Shown here one piece after another: positions 19,481 to 28,190 of a stretch of DNA of 64,000 bases (positions are counted from its first letter, which is position 1; each line of letters starts with the position of its first letter). The DNA is taken from the NCBI GenBank assembly GCA_937129385.1, contig CAKZNC010000102.1, positions 18,194-82,193 of the forward strand, given 5' to 3'. This DNA is from an uncultured Bacteroidota bacterium (GTDB lineage: Bacteria > Bacteroidota > Bacteroidia > Bacteroidales > GCA-2748055). Under the pieces are notes generated by a model. It was given only the letters and a program-made list of their open reading frames with translations, did no database searches and had not been told where the DNA came from. The position numbers were made by a program, and so were the translations under genes.

Positions 19481-20149
19481 TCAGGCAGTATTAACAGCCT
19501 TATTGGTTTTGACAAAATAGGCAACTTTCTCGAGTGAAGTGATCATATCATACTCATCGATATATACCTCAGGGGAGACATTCAACGGTACAGTTGTAAA
19601 GTTCAACAACCCCCTCACCCCTGCAAGGTAAAGGTTTTCAGCAATTTCCCTCGCCTGGTCGGCTGGAACAGTAATGACAGCAATGGAGATGTTTTTCTGA
19701 CTGATGATCTCCTGCATCTGGTTGATAGCATAACACTTTACTCCAGAGATCACCCTGTCAACCTTGTTTGGATCCACATCAAAGGCAGCCACAATGTTCA
19801 GTTTGGAACGCTTGCCCATAAAGTAGGCAGTGATTGCCCTGCCCAGATTACCGATCCCAACAACCGCAACATTTAAGCCGGTCTCACTGTCCAGGATGTT
19901 CCCGATTACATCGATCAGCTCCTTGACATCGTAGCCTTTCCGCTGCATGCTGCTGTAACCGATAAACATGATGTCACGACGAACCTGCACAGCAGTATTA
20001 TGGTGCATCTGGGCCAACTCATGAGAATAAATATGTGTCTTGCCTTCTGCAAGACAGTTCAGCAAGGATCGCCTGTATTCACTGATACGCTCTACTGTTC
20101 TTTCGGGTAATTTCATATATCCTGTTTTATTAATACCTGCTTCAGGCAA
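19481..20149 (-). CDS. rex: Redox-sensing transcriptional repressor Rex
   Basis: 'LPERTVERISEYRRSLLNCLAEGKTHIYSHELAQMHHNTAVQVRRDIMFIGYS', 'VAVVGIGNLGRAITAYFMG', 'GVRGLLNFTTVPLNVSPEVYI'. Confidence 0.95.
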   Translation of the reverse strand: MPEAGINKTGYMKLPERTVERISEYRRSLLNCLAEGKTHIYSHELAQMHHNTAVQVRRDIMFIGYSSMQRKGYDVKELIDVIGNILDSETGLNVAVVGIGNLGRAITAYFMGKRSKLNIVAAFDVDPNKVDRVISGVKCYAINQMQEIISQKNISIAVITVPADQAREIAENLYLAGVRGLLNFTTVPLNVSPEVYIDEYDMITSLEKVAYFVKTNKAVNTA

Positions 20150-20316
20150 TGCCTGTCATTGATTCAAATTCAGATATCAAAATATGTGCATAAGTTGATA
20201 TGCAAAAATGCAAATTCTGCGTAAATAAATAGTGTTATTTTTTGAACAATATACAAAAAAGTGCAATTCAATTTTAAATTCTGAACAGACATGCAGATCC
20301 TCTGAACGGAAATTGA

Positions 20317-22056
20317 CTATTTCAGCACCTTTTTGTGCTCAAAACTGGCAAGGAATAATTCTCTGCTTTCATCTGAACCCGGTGATCTTGCCAGCTCCTC
20401 ATAGATTTTTAATGCCGCCTTATTCTTATGGGCAGATTTCACGGATTCATTCTTATCCATCTCATAAATATTCCTTGTCCTGGCTTTGACGGCAGGCTGA
20501 GACGGGGGTATGGGCTGACCGCCCCCGTTGATGCAACCATCCTTGCAGACCATTACTTCAATCATATCATAATGTCTCTTCCCCGATACAACTTCATCCA
20601 GGAGTGACAGTGCACTTTTCAGACCACTTACAGCAGCCACCCTGATCTCACCTTTCTGGCTGGGAATTGTTACTTCCTTAACGTCACGATGACCACGAAG
20701 TTTGGATAAACGCGCGTCCTGGAGCTCCTTCTTATTCATCTCCCTGTATACGGTCCTGAGAGTTGCCTCTGCTTCACCTCCACATGTTGCAAGCAACTTA
20801 CCTGCGGAACTGACTGCATGGAAAGGTCCGTCTGCAGGTTCTGGTTCGAGCTCCTGGAAATCAATTCCATTAAGCCGGATCAGTCTTGCCATTTCCCTGG
20901 TGGTCAGCACAAAATCAACATCCTGTGTGTGATCAGTATAATAATCCGGACGTGTTGCTTCCTGTTTGGCTGCAGTACAATTTGTGATCAAAACGGAGTG
21001 AATCCGATGCTTCTTTGTTTTGAGCTTTGATGTGAACCATGTCTTGATCAGTTTCCCTGTGATCTGGTGGGGAGATCTGACCGGGACAAGGTTGGACATC
21101 AGTTCCGGCCTGAACGCTTCAACATAATTGACCCAGGCAGCACATCTGGATGTAATCATCGGAATTTTTTCTGACCGCTTTAGCCTGGTTGCCAATTCTG
21201 CAGCCTGTTCCATTACATAGACATCGCCCCCGCAGGAGGTCTCGAAAATATAGTCAAAACCGATCTTACGAAGCGCACTATTTAAAATACCTTTTAGCTC
21301 AGTCCCGGGTCTGAAACCGAATTCCTCTGCAATGGAAACCACCACCTCCGGCGTATACTGAATTGCAACAATGATCTCCGGATCATCAAGGGATGTATCT
21401 ATTTCCTGGAATTGAGTATGATCAATAAGGGCTCCGGTCGGGCAGGAAATGACACACATTCCGCATTCAATACAACTTGAAAATGCCAGTGGTTCTGACA
21501 ATGCTGTGGCAATACGCAACTGCTCTCCTCTTCTTTCAAAGTCAAATGCAGCCACGCCGACAATCTCTTCACAAACCCGCACACATCTCCCGCAAAGAAT
21601 GCATTTTGCAGGATCCCGCACAATTCCCTTGCTGGAGGTATCAAGCTTGAAATTGCATTTCTGTCCCTGTATGGTTCTGTTCCTTACATTCAAGTCCTCA
21701 GAAAGCTTCTGAAGTTCACAGTTTCCATTCCTTTCACAATACAGGCAATCATCCGGATGGTTGGAAAGGAGCAATTCAACATTTGTCTTCCTTGCATTCA
21801 GTACACGCGCCGAGTGTGTCCTGATCTTCATCCATTCCTCTACCCTGAAAGAACAGGCAGGGACCAGGTTATCATAACCTTCCACCTCGACGACACACAT
21901 CCTGCATGCTCCGGTTGGGGACAGCTCACTCATACTACAAAGGGTCGGAACTTTGATCCCATTGTTCTTCAGCGCCGAAAGGATGGTCTCCCCTCTCTCA
22001 ACACTGATCATCTTTTTATTTACCTCAATCTTGATCATAGCTGTCTGAATGGTCAA
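20317..22056 (-). CDS. HydA-like [FeFe]-hydrogenase-family catalytic subunit with altered active site
   Basis: N-terminal 2Fe-2S, HC3 and two 4Fe-4S motifs intact. H-domain L1 'TSRCAAW', L2 'TNCTAAKQE', L3 'EVMVCKDGCINGGGQP'. Start could be ATG 22038 (MIKIEV). Confidence 0.9.
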   Translation of the reverse strand: MTIQTAMIKIEVNKKMISVERGETILSALKNNGIKVPTLCSMSELSPTGACRMCVVEVEGYDNLVPACSFRVEEWMKIRTHSARVLNARKTNVELLLSNHPDDCLYCERNGNCELQKLSEDLNVRNRTIQGQKCNFKLDTSSKGIVRDPAKCILCGRCVRVCEEIVGVAAFDFERRGEQLRIATALSEPLAFSSCIECGMCVISCPTGALIDHTQFQEIDTSLDDPEIIVAIQYTPEVVVSIAEEFGFRPGTELKGILNSALRKIGFDYIFETSCGGDVYVMEQAAELATRLKRSEKIPMITSRCAAWVNYVEAFRPELMSNLVPVRSPHQITGKLIKTWFTSKLKTKKHRIHSVLITNCTAAKQEATRPDYYTDHTQDVDFVLTTREMARLIRLNGIDFQELEPEPADGPFHAVSSAGKLLATCGGEAEATLRTVYREMNKKELQDARLSKLRGHRDVKEVTIPSQKGEIRVAAVSGLKSALSLLDEVVSGKRHYDMIEVMVCKDGCINGGGQPIPPSQPAVKARTRNIYEMDKNESVKSAHKNKAALKIYEELARSPGSDESRELFLASFEHKKVLK

Positions 22057-24002
22057 TTGTAGAATACTGCGCTGAATTTACATACCTCCCTGCATATACC
22101 ACATCCGGTACATTTGTCCGATACAATAAAAAATGGGTGTCGTTCTGTACCAATGATCGCCTCCTCCGGACATCTTTTTGCGCAAATTGCACATCCCGTA
22201 CAGAGCTCAACATCAATATAGTAAGTGCGTAATTCCCTGCAAACATTCGGCTTGCAATGACGGTCAAAAATATGCGCTTCAAACTCCTCCCTGAAATTGC
22301 GCAGACTGCTGATCAGTGGATTGGGCGCAAGCTGACCCAGGCCACAGAGCGAGGTGTCGCGCATCACATCCGCAAGTTTTTCCAATTGTATCAGCCCCCT
22401 GAACTTCTCGAGCGTATCATGCTGATCCTGGTCGGCCGGCTTACGGGTGATCTCATCCAGCAATTCAGACATTCGCTTGGTTCCCTCCCTGCATGGAATG
22501 CATTTTCCGCAACTCTGGTGTTTCATGAATCCCATGAAGTATTTTACCAGATCAACAATACACGTTTTTTCATCAAGCACCAGGATACCTCCGGCACCCA
22601 GTACAGCTCCTTCCCGCCTGAATGTCTCGTAGCAGACAGGAACATTCAGTTTGCCTGCCGGAATGATGCAGCCATAAGGCCCCCCGATATGCACTGCCTT
22701 TAGCGTCCGGTTATCGCTTGCTCCGCCAATGATCTCGTCAACAAGGAATTCGAGGCTTGTCCCCATGGGTATCTCGATAAGACCTTTGTGCCTGGCCCGT
22801 CCGCTGACAGAAAATATCTTTGTTCCCGGACAATCCTTGGTGCCAATGGACCTGAACCAATCCGGACCGTTCATGACGATGTGTGGAATATTTGAAAGCG
22901 TCTCTACATTATTGATCACCGTTGGCTTTTTGTGAAAGCCCCGTTCGGCCGGATAGGGTGGTTTGGATTGCGGCATCCCTCGTTTCCCCTCCATACTGGC
23001 AATAAGTGCTGTCTCCTCTCCACACACAAATGCACCCGGTCCTTTCCTGATCATGATGTCAAGATTAAAACCACTGAAGAAGATATTGTGCCCCAGCAAA
23101 CCATATGCCCGCGCCTGATCGATGGCTGCATTTAGTTTTCGAATGGAATCCCTGTATTCAGACCTGATATAGATGAAAGCCCGTGAAGCTCCAATCGCAT
23201 AAGCAGCGGTACAGATTCCCTCGATCAATTGGTGTGGATTTCCTTCCATCAACGCACGGTCCATAAATGCCCCTGGATCACTCTCTTCAGCATTACATAC
23301 CAGGTATTTCTGTTCTGCAGGAGTCTGTTGCGCCACCATCCATTTTTTCCCGGTGTTGTATCCACTGCCTGATCTTCCCCGGAGCCCGCTCTCTTCAACC
23401 ATGACACAGATCTCCTCGAAGGTATGCATCCTGATCGCCTTCAGAAATGCTCCATATCCTCCGTTGGCAATATACTCATCGATCGAAAGTGGATTGATGA
23501 TGCCATTGTGCCTGAGCAATACGCGCTGCTGTTTGCCAAAAAAGGGAAGTTCATCAAGAAAAGGAATATCCTGCCAGGCATCAAGCTCATCATTTCGAAG
23601 CTGACCAAGCAGTTTTTCCCGGGGAATTGTTTGGTGAAAAATATCGTCAAGCAAAAGGGGTATCTCATCTGCAACCAGGTTCGTATAGAAAATCCTGGTC
23701 CTTCCCGGGAGCTGGATGCTTATTATCGGCTCTTCTGATCCCAGTCCGATTGCACCCGTTTCACCAATCTCCGCATCAATCTCCCGATCATTCAGGTAGG
23801 TGTGCAATGCCTCATAGATACTGTCGGCACCAGCGATCCGGCCTGATGTATTCATCCCCAGGAGTATCAGCGGCCTCGTCAGTGTATACCTGCGGTTTTC
23901 AGTCAGGGTATCCTGCATCTCCGGGGTAAGTGATTCATCCAACTGCTCTGCAAGTACAGGCAGTAACTCCTTCATCGATATTTTTTCCTTGTTTTCAGAC
24001 AT
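22053..24002 (-). CDS. HydB/NuoF-like NAD(P)-FMN subunit with C-terminal 2x4Fe-4S domain
   Basis: 'GLRGRSGSGYNTGKKW' FMN site, 'SCGKCIPCREGTKRM...SLCGLGQ' 4Fe-4S site, C-terminal 'CTGCAICAKRCPEE...CTGCGICREVC'. The N-terminal thioredoxin-like domain lacks cysteines. Confidence 0.92.
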   Translation of the reverse strand: MSENKEKISMKELLPVLAEQLDESLTPEMQDTLTENRRYTLTRPLILLGMNTSGRIAGADSIYEALHTYLNDREIDAEIGETGAIGLGSEEPIISIQLPGRTRIFYTNLVADEIPLLLDDIFHQTIPREKLLGQLRNDELDAWQDIPFLDELPFFGKQQRVLLRHNGIINPLSIDEYIANGGYGAFLKAIRMHTFEEICVMVEESGLRGRSGSGYNTGKKWMVAQQTPAEQKYLVCNAEESDPGAFMDRALMEGNPHQLIEGICTAAYAIGASRAFIYIRSEYRDSIRKLNAAIDQARAYGLLGHNIFFSGFNLDIMIRKGPGAFVCGEETALIASMEGKRGMPQSKPPYPAERGFHKKPTVINNVETLSNIPHIVMNGPDWFRSIGTKDCPGTKIFSVSGRARHKGLIEIPMGTSLEFLVDEIIGGASDNRTLKAVHIGGPYGCIIPAGKLNVPVCYETFRREGAVLGAGGILVLDEKTCIVDLVKYFMGFMKHQSCGKCIPCREGTKRMSELLDEITRKPADQDQHDTLEKFRGLIQLEKLADVMRDTSLCGLGQLAPNPLISSLRNFREEFEAHIFDRHCKPNVCRELRTYYIDVELCTGCAICAKRCPEEAIIGTERHPFFIVSDKCTGCGICREVCKFSAVFYN

Positions 24003-24013
24003 CTGTATCTTCT

Positions 24014-24478
24014 CTACTGATGCATGGATCGGATCTCATCCAGCAACTTCTTTACCCTGTTCGATTTGAACTTCGGATAATACTCATCATTGACAGCGAT
24101 CACAGGTGACTGTCCACACGCTCCAATACAAGCCACGATCTCCAGGCTTACCATGCCATCCCTGGTGGTTTCCCCGTCACCGATCCCAAGCTGCTTTTTA
24201 AACTCCTTGCGTATGGATTCAGAATGATCAATATGACAGGCTGAACCATTGCATATACGAATATGGTATTTACCCCGCGGACTGAATGTGAACTGGTTGT
24301 AAAAAGTCGCAAGTCCGTATATCTTGCTGGCAGGCAGATTCAGTTGTGCACCAATCTCTTCAAGTGCCTCTTCAGTAAGATATCCGTATTCGTCCTGGAT
24401 GGCCTGGAGTACCGGAATGAGGGAATCCCGGTTTACCTGCTGGAAATGCTGCAGAATATCTTCTATGCGCTGTTTCAT
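24014..24478 (-). CDS. HydC/NuoE-like [2Fe-2S] subunit
   Basis: 'ATFYNQFTFSPRGKYHIRICNGSACHIDHSE' and 'SLEIVACIGACGQSPVIAVNDEYY' with four cysteines. Confidence 0.93.
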   Translation of the reverse strand: MKQRIEDILQHFQQVNRDSLIPVLQAIQDEYGYLTEEALEEIGAQLNLPASKIYGLATFYNQFTFSPRGKYHIRICNGSACHIDHSESIRKEFKKQLGIGDGETTRDGMVSLEIVACIGACGQSPVIAVNDEYYPKFKSNRVKKLLDEIRSMHQ

Positions 24479-24584
24479 CTTTTAACATTGAGAAATGAGC
24501 TGCCCACTCATCTTTTCACCGAATCTCATGTAGAAGATCCGGAGAATCACAAATATATTGCATTGTTATGTGAATCTCCAAACA

Positions 24585-24602
24585 TTGTTACACTAATAAC
24601 AA
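24585..24602. promoter_or_regulatory. Candidate Rex operator in the divergent hydCBA / hydS-like intergenic region
   Basis: TTGTTACACTAATAACAA: perfect TTGTTA/TAACAA 6-bp arms in an 18-bp palindrome, similar in length and sequence to known Rex sites. Confidence 0.55.
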
Positions 24603-24741
24603 TAAGACAATCGAATTTTAATAACAACATTAATAATACATTCGTATATAATTGTATGTATGTGCTTTACGATATGAGTTCAACAATTTAAATGCAATAT
24701 AAATTACAGACTGGCCATGGAGCTTTGCCCAATGTTTATCC

Positions 24742-24770
24742 TTTGTGAATGATTTAACTTCGTATCTTTG
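24742..24770 (+). promoter_or_regulatory. Bacteroidetes-type promoter (TTTG-N17-TATCTTTG)
   Basis: TTTG at 24742-24745 and TATCTTTG at 24763-24770, immediately before the GTG start at 24776. Confidence 0.55.
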
Positions 24771-24775
24771 TCAGT

Positions 24776-25024
24776 GTGAAAGAGAAGGTAATTATTCAGA
24801 TATGCATGGGAAGTTCCTGTTTCAGCAGGGGCAATAATAAAACCCTGGAAGTCATCCGGCATTACCTTGATGAACATCAGCTTTCAGGGGATGTGGTCCT
24901 GAAGGGAAATCACTGTTTCGGAGATTGCAGCAAGGGACCGGTAGTTAAGATCAACGATCACATTCACGAGGAGATTGACCGTGAAAATATTCTCGAACTG
25001 CTGCAGAAGACGTTTAATACGTAA
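24776..25024 (+). CDS. (2Fe-2S) thioredoxin-like ferredoxin domain protein
   Basis: 'IQICMGSSCFSRGNNKTLEVIRHYL' and 'LKGNHCFGDCSKGPVVKIND' with four ligand cysteines. GTG start. Confidence 0.85.
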   Translation: MKEKVIIQICMGSSCFSRGNNKTLEVIRHYLDEHQLSGDVVLKGNHCFGDCSKGPVVKINDHIHEEIDRENILELLQKTFNT

Positions 25025-25033
25025 GATACCCCT

Positions 25034-26878
25034 ATGGAGCCATTGCTAAAGATAAACAGGGAAAAATGCACCGCCTGCTATGCGTGTGTAAGGTCATGTC
25101 CTGTCAAGGCGATCAAAGTCGAACCCGACCGGCCAAAGCCGATCATCATTCCTGAGCGCTGCATCGGATGTGGCAACTGTCATGCTGTCTGTTTCGACAA
25201 CGCCGTTGATATCCGCAACAGTAAAGACGAGCTCAAGAAGTTGTTAAAAGGAGAAACACCTGTGGCTGCTCTTGTTGACCCTTCGATCGCAGGAGAATTC
25301 CCGGATATTACGGATTACCGAAAATTTGTCAGCATGATCCGCAAACTGGGATTCAAGTATGTACAGGAGGTGGCATTTGGGGTTGAACTTGTCGCACAGC
25401 AGTATAAGGAACTCATAAGCAAAAGTAAAGGAAAATACTACCTGTTCGCCAACTGTCCGATCTCCGTTATGTATGTTGAAAAATACAAGCCGGAACTGAT
25501 CAAAAACCTGGCACCGATCGTGCCACCTGTTATTGCTACAGCACGTGTTGCGCGGAAACTCTACGGGAACGATATCCGCCTGGCCTATATATCACCCCTG
25601 ATTGCAAGTAAAGAAGAGGCCGTGCGACTTTCCGGCGAAGAAAGAATTGATACTGTCCTCACTTTCCTTGAGCTCAGAGAACTCTTCAGCGAATCAGGAA
25701 TCGATGAAAAAAACCTGGAATACAGTGAATTTAACGATCCCATCGGATACAAAGGATCCCTCTTCCCCTTGTCAAGCGGAATACTTGAAGCAGCCGACAT
25801 TGACCAGCGTGTTCTCACCTCAAAGGTCATAACTGTAGAAGGTGACCTTATATTTGACAGCATCAGGGAGTTCGAAGAAGAGATTACGACGATCAAATCT
25901 CATTTTAATATCTTCTACAAAGAGTTTATCATGGGGAGAGGCACCTCTCCCGGAGCCAGGAAATGGCTCCGGCGAAGTCAGCTGATCAAATACCTGAACA
26001 GGCGTGCAGGAAATTTTGATGAGAAGTCACACCAGGCAGCACTGTCAGCTTATGATGATATCAAGCTTGAAAGGGGGTTTGTGAATGATGATCAGCGACT
26101 TCCTGCACCCCCGAAAGATAAAGTTGAGAAGATACAGGCTGAATTGCAAAAGCATGAAGAAAATGAAAGAGGATGCGGTGCATGTGGATATAAATCATGC
26201 CACGAATTTGCCACTGCAATTGCCCAGGGACTCGCTGTTCCGGAGATGTGCAACTTCTACGCCACAAGCAATACCCTGGACCACATTCAGTCACTTAAAA
26301 TCAGTAATGAAAAACTGGCACAGGCACAGGCTGCCCTGAAGGCTTCAGAAAAAATTGCAAGACAGGAAAAAGAATCTTCGATGGAGGCTTCTGAAATAAC
26401 CAGGACCATGCTGCAAAAGCTTCCATCCGGGGTCGTGATCCTGGATAAATCACTTAAAATTATACAAGCCAATGAAAGCTTCATTGAACTGCTTGGCGAA
26501 GAGGCACTTGAGATCAATGAGGTAATACCGGGATTAACAGGCGCAGATCTGAAGACATTACTCCCCTATCCGGTTCATAACCTGTTTACCTATGTACTCG
26601 CCAACAATGAAAATATTACTGACCGGGACATCACACTAGTTGGTAAACAGTTCAGCATCTCTGTTTTCGTCATCAGGAAAGAAAAAATCGTCGGCGCAGT
26701 CATCCGCGACCTATCTGCTCCAGAAGTGCAAAAAGAAGAGATTGTCAAACGCCTTACCGATGTGGTCGATAAAAACCTGAGCCTGGTGCAACAGATCGGG
26801 TTTATCCTTGGCGAAGGGGCTTCGGAATCTGAGCGAATGCTGAACTCGATAATAGAATCCTACAAGCCAAAAAATTAG
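25034..26878 (+). CDS. HydS-like (group C [FeFe]-hydrogenase-like) sensor: 2x4Fe-4S, degenerate H-domain, 4Fe-4S, PAS
   Basis: 'CTACYACVRSCP' and 'CIGCGNCHAVC' intact. Hydrogenase-like region 'ANCPISVMYVEKYKPELIKNLAPIVPP', 'YISPLIASKEEA', 'VLTFLELRELF'. 'GCGACGYKSCHEFATAIAQG' cluster motif, then a PAS-like segment. Confidence 0.85.
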   Translation: MEPLLKINREKCTACYACVRSCPVKAIKVEPDRPKPIIIPERCIGCGNCHAVCFDNAVDIRNSKDELKKLLKGETPVAALVDPSIAGEFPDITDYRKFVSMIRKLGFKYVQEVAFGVELVAQQYKELISKSKGKYYLFANCPISVMYVEKYKPELIKNLAPIVPPVIATARVARKLYGNDIRLAYISPLIASKEEAVRLSGEERIDTVLTFLELRELFSESGIDEKNLEYSEFNDPIGYKGSLFPLSSGILEAADIDQRVLTSKVITVEGDLIFDSIREFEEEITTIKSHFNIFYKEFIMGRGTSPGARKWLRRSQLIKYLNRRAGNFDEKSHQAALSAYDDIKLERGFVNDDQRLPAPPKDKVEKIQAELQKHEENERGCGACGYKSCHEFATAIAQGLAVPEMCNFYATSNTLDHIQSLKISNEKLAQAQAALKASEKIARQEKESSMEASEITRTMLQKLPSGVVILDKSLKIIQANESFIELLGEEALEINEVIPGLTGADLKTLLPYPVHNLFTYVLANNENITDRDITLVGKQFSISVFVIRKEKIVGAVIRDLSAPEVQKEEIVKRLTDVVDKNLSLVQQIGFILGEGASESERMLNSIIESYKPKN

Positions 26879-26890
26879 GCTGGACAAAGC

Positions 26891-28075
26891 ATGAACAGCG
26901 ATTTTTACATAGAGGTGATTTCTGAGCAAAGAAATTATGGTGAGGAACGGATTTGCGGGGATGTATTCCTGTCGCGTAAAATCAGGGAGGAAAACCGCAC
27001 AATCGCAGTCCTGTCCGATGGAATGGGGCACGGTGTAAAAGCCAATGTACTTGCTACATTAACAGCCACTATGTCGGTCAATTTCACAATTGAACACAAA
27101 CATCCTGAAACCATCGCAGATATCATCATGAATACACTGCCGGTATGCAGTGAGCGGCACATGAGCTATTCAACATTTACCATTGTGGATATCGAAGCCG
27201 ATGGAAAAATCAATATACTGGAATATGACAACCCACAGACCATCATTATCCGAAACCTGAGACTGTTTGATCCGGGATGGCAGCAGACGGTGTTGCATAC
27301 GGCAAAAAATGAAGGCAAGGAGATCAGGACCTGTCAGTTCAAACCCCTGAAGGAGGACAGGATCCTTATATTCTCGGATGGCATTACCCAGAGTGGATTG
27401 GGTACAGAAAAATTCCCGCTTGGATGGGGGCACGACCAACTTGCATCCTATGCTGAAAAGCTCGTCAGGAACACCCCCAGCCTGTCAGCTGCCAAACTTG
27501 CCGAAAAAATTGTCAATATGGCTTACCGTAACGACAATTATAGTTCAAAGGATGATACCAGCTGTGCAAGTATCTATTTCCGTGAACCCAGGAAATTACT
27601 CATCTCCACCGGCCCTCCATATGAAAAAGAAAATGACAAGAAACTTGTCAGCGCAGTTAAGGAATTCAAAGGCAAGAAGATCATTTGTGGTGCAACCACC
27701 GCCGACATCATCGCCAGGGGCCTGGATGTCACTATTGAAGACAGCCTTGAATTCTCAGATCCCGACCTTCCCCCGGTTTCTGTCATGCCCGGCATAGACC
27801 TGGTGACCGAAGGAATTCTTACGCTGACAAAAGTTACCAGGATACTGAAAGAATACACCCCGGGTTACGACCTGGGCAATGGTCCGGCCGACAGGATCAT
27901 AAAAATGGTGAAGGAGAGTGATGAGATCGAGATCATTATCGGCACACGTATCAATATCGCACACCAGGACCCAAATCTCCCGGTCGACCTCGAAATCCGC
28001 CGCACTGTGGCAAAAAGGATGTCCAGGCTGCTGGAAGAAAAATTCCTCAAAGAGGTCTCAATAAGGTATATTTAG
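26891..28075 (+). CDS. SpoIIE/PP2C-type serine phosphatase
   Basis: 'TIAVLSDGMGHGVKANVLATLTA', 'ILIFSDGITQSGLG', 'DDTSCASIYF'. Follows the hydS-like gene with a 12-nt gap. Confidence 0.88.
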   Translation: MNSDFYIEVISEQRNYGEERICGDVFLSRKIREENRTIAVLSDGMGHGVKANVLATLTATMSVNFTIEHKHPETIADIIMNTLPVCSERHMSYSTFTIVDIEADGKINILEYDNPQTIIIRNLRLFDPGWQQTVLHTAKNEGKEIRTCQFKPLKEDRILIFSDGITQSGLGTEKFPLGWGHDQLASYAEKLVRNTPSLSAAKLAEKIVNMAYRNDNYSSKDDTSCASIYFREPRKLLISTGPPYEKENDKKLVSAVKEFKGKKIICGATTADIIARGLDVTIEDSLEFSDPDLPPVSVMPGIDLVTEGILTLTKVTRILKEYTPGYDLGNGPADRIIKMVKESDEIEIIIGTRINIAHQDPNLPVDLEIRRTVAKRMSRLLEEKFLKEVSIRYI

Positions 28076-28107
28076 AACAAAAACCCCGCTTTTTCGTATA
28101 TTTAGTA

Positions 28108-28122
28108 TGGCATACTTATTGC
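28108..28122 (+). promoter_or_regulatory. Candidate sigma-54 (-24/-12) promoter upstream of lon
   Basis: TGGCATACTTATTGC matches TGGCAc-N5-TTGC with correct GG-N10-GC spacing; about 69 nt before the lon ATG. Confidence 0.5.
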
Positions 28123-28190
28123 CATAACTGTAAAGCGAAAAAAAATCTTGTTATACTGACAGGTTGACTGTTTGAAATTAGGAGGGAAGA

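Noticed and set aside
21100-21260. HydA/HydS substitutions as sequencing or frameshift errors
   Set aside because: Frames are open throughout, changes are multi-base codon differences, spacing to flanking conserved residues is exact, and several independent sites in three proteins are affected.
20317-24478. Annotating hydCBA simply as a group A3 bifurcating [FeFe]-hydrogenase
   Set aside because: Subunit architecture fits, but the C299, E279, S319 and K358 substitutions and the cysteine loss in HydB-N argue against conventional H2 chemistry.
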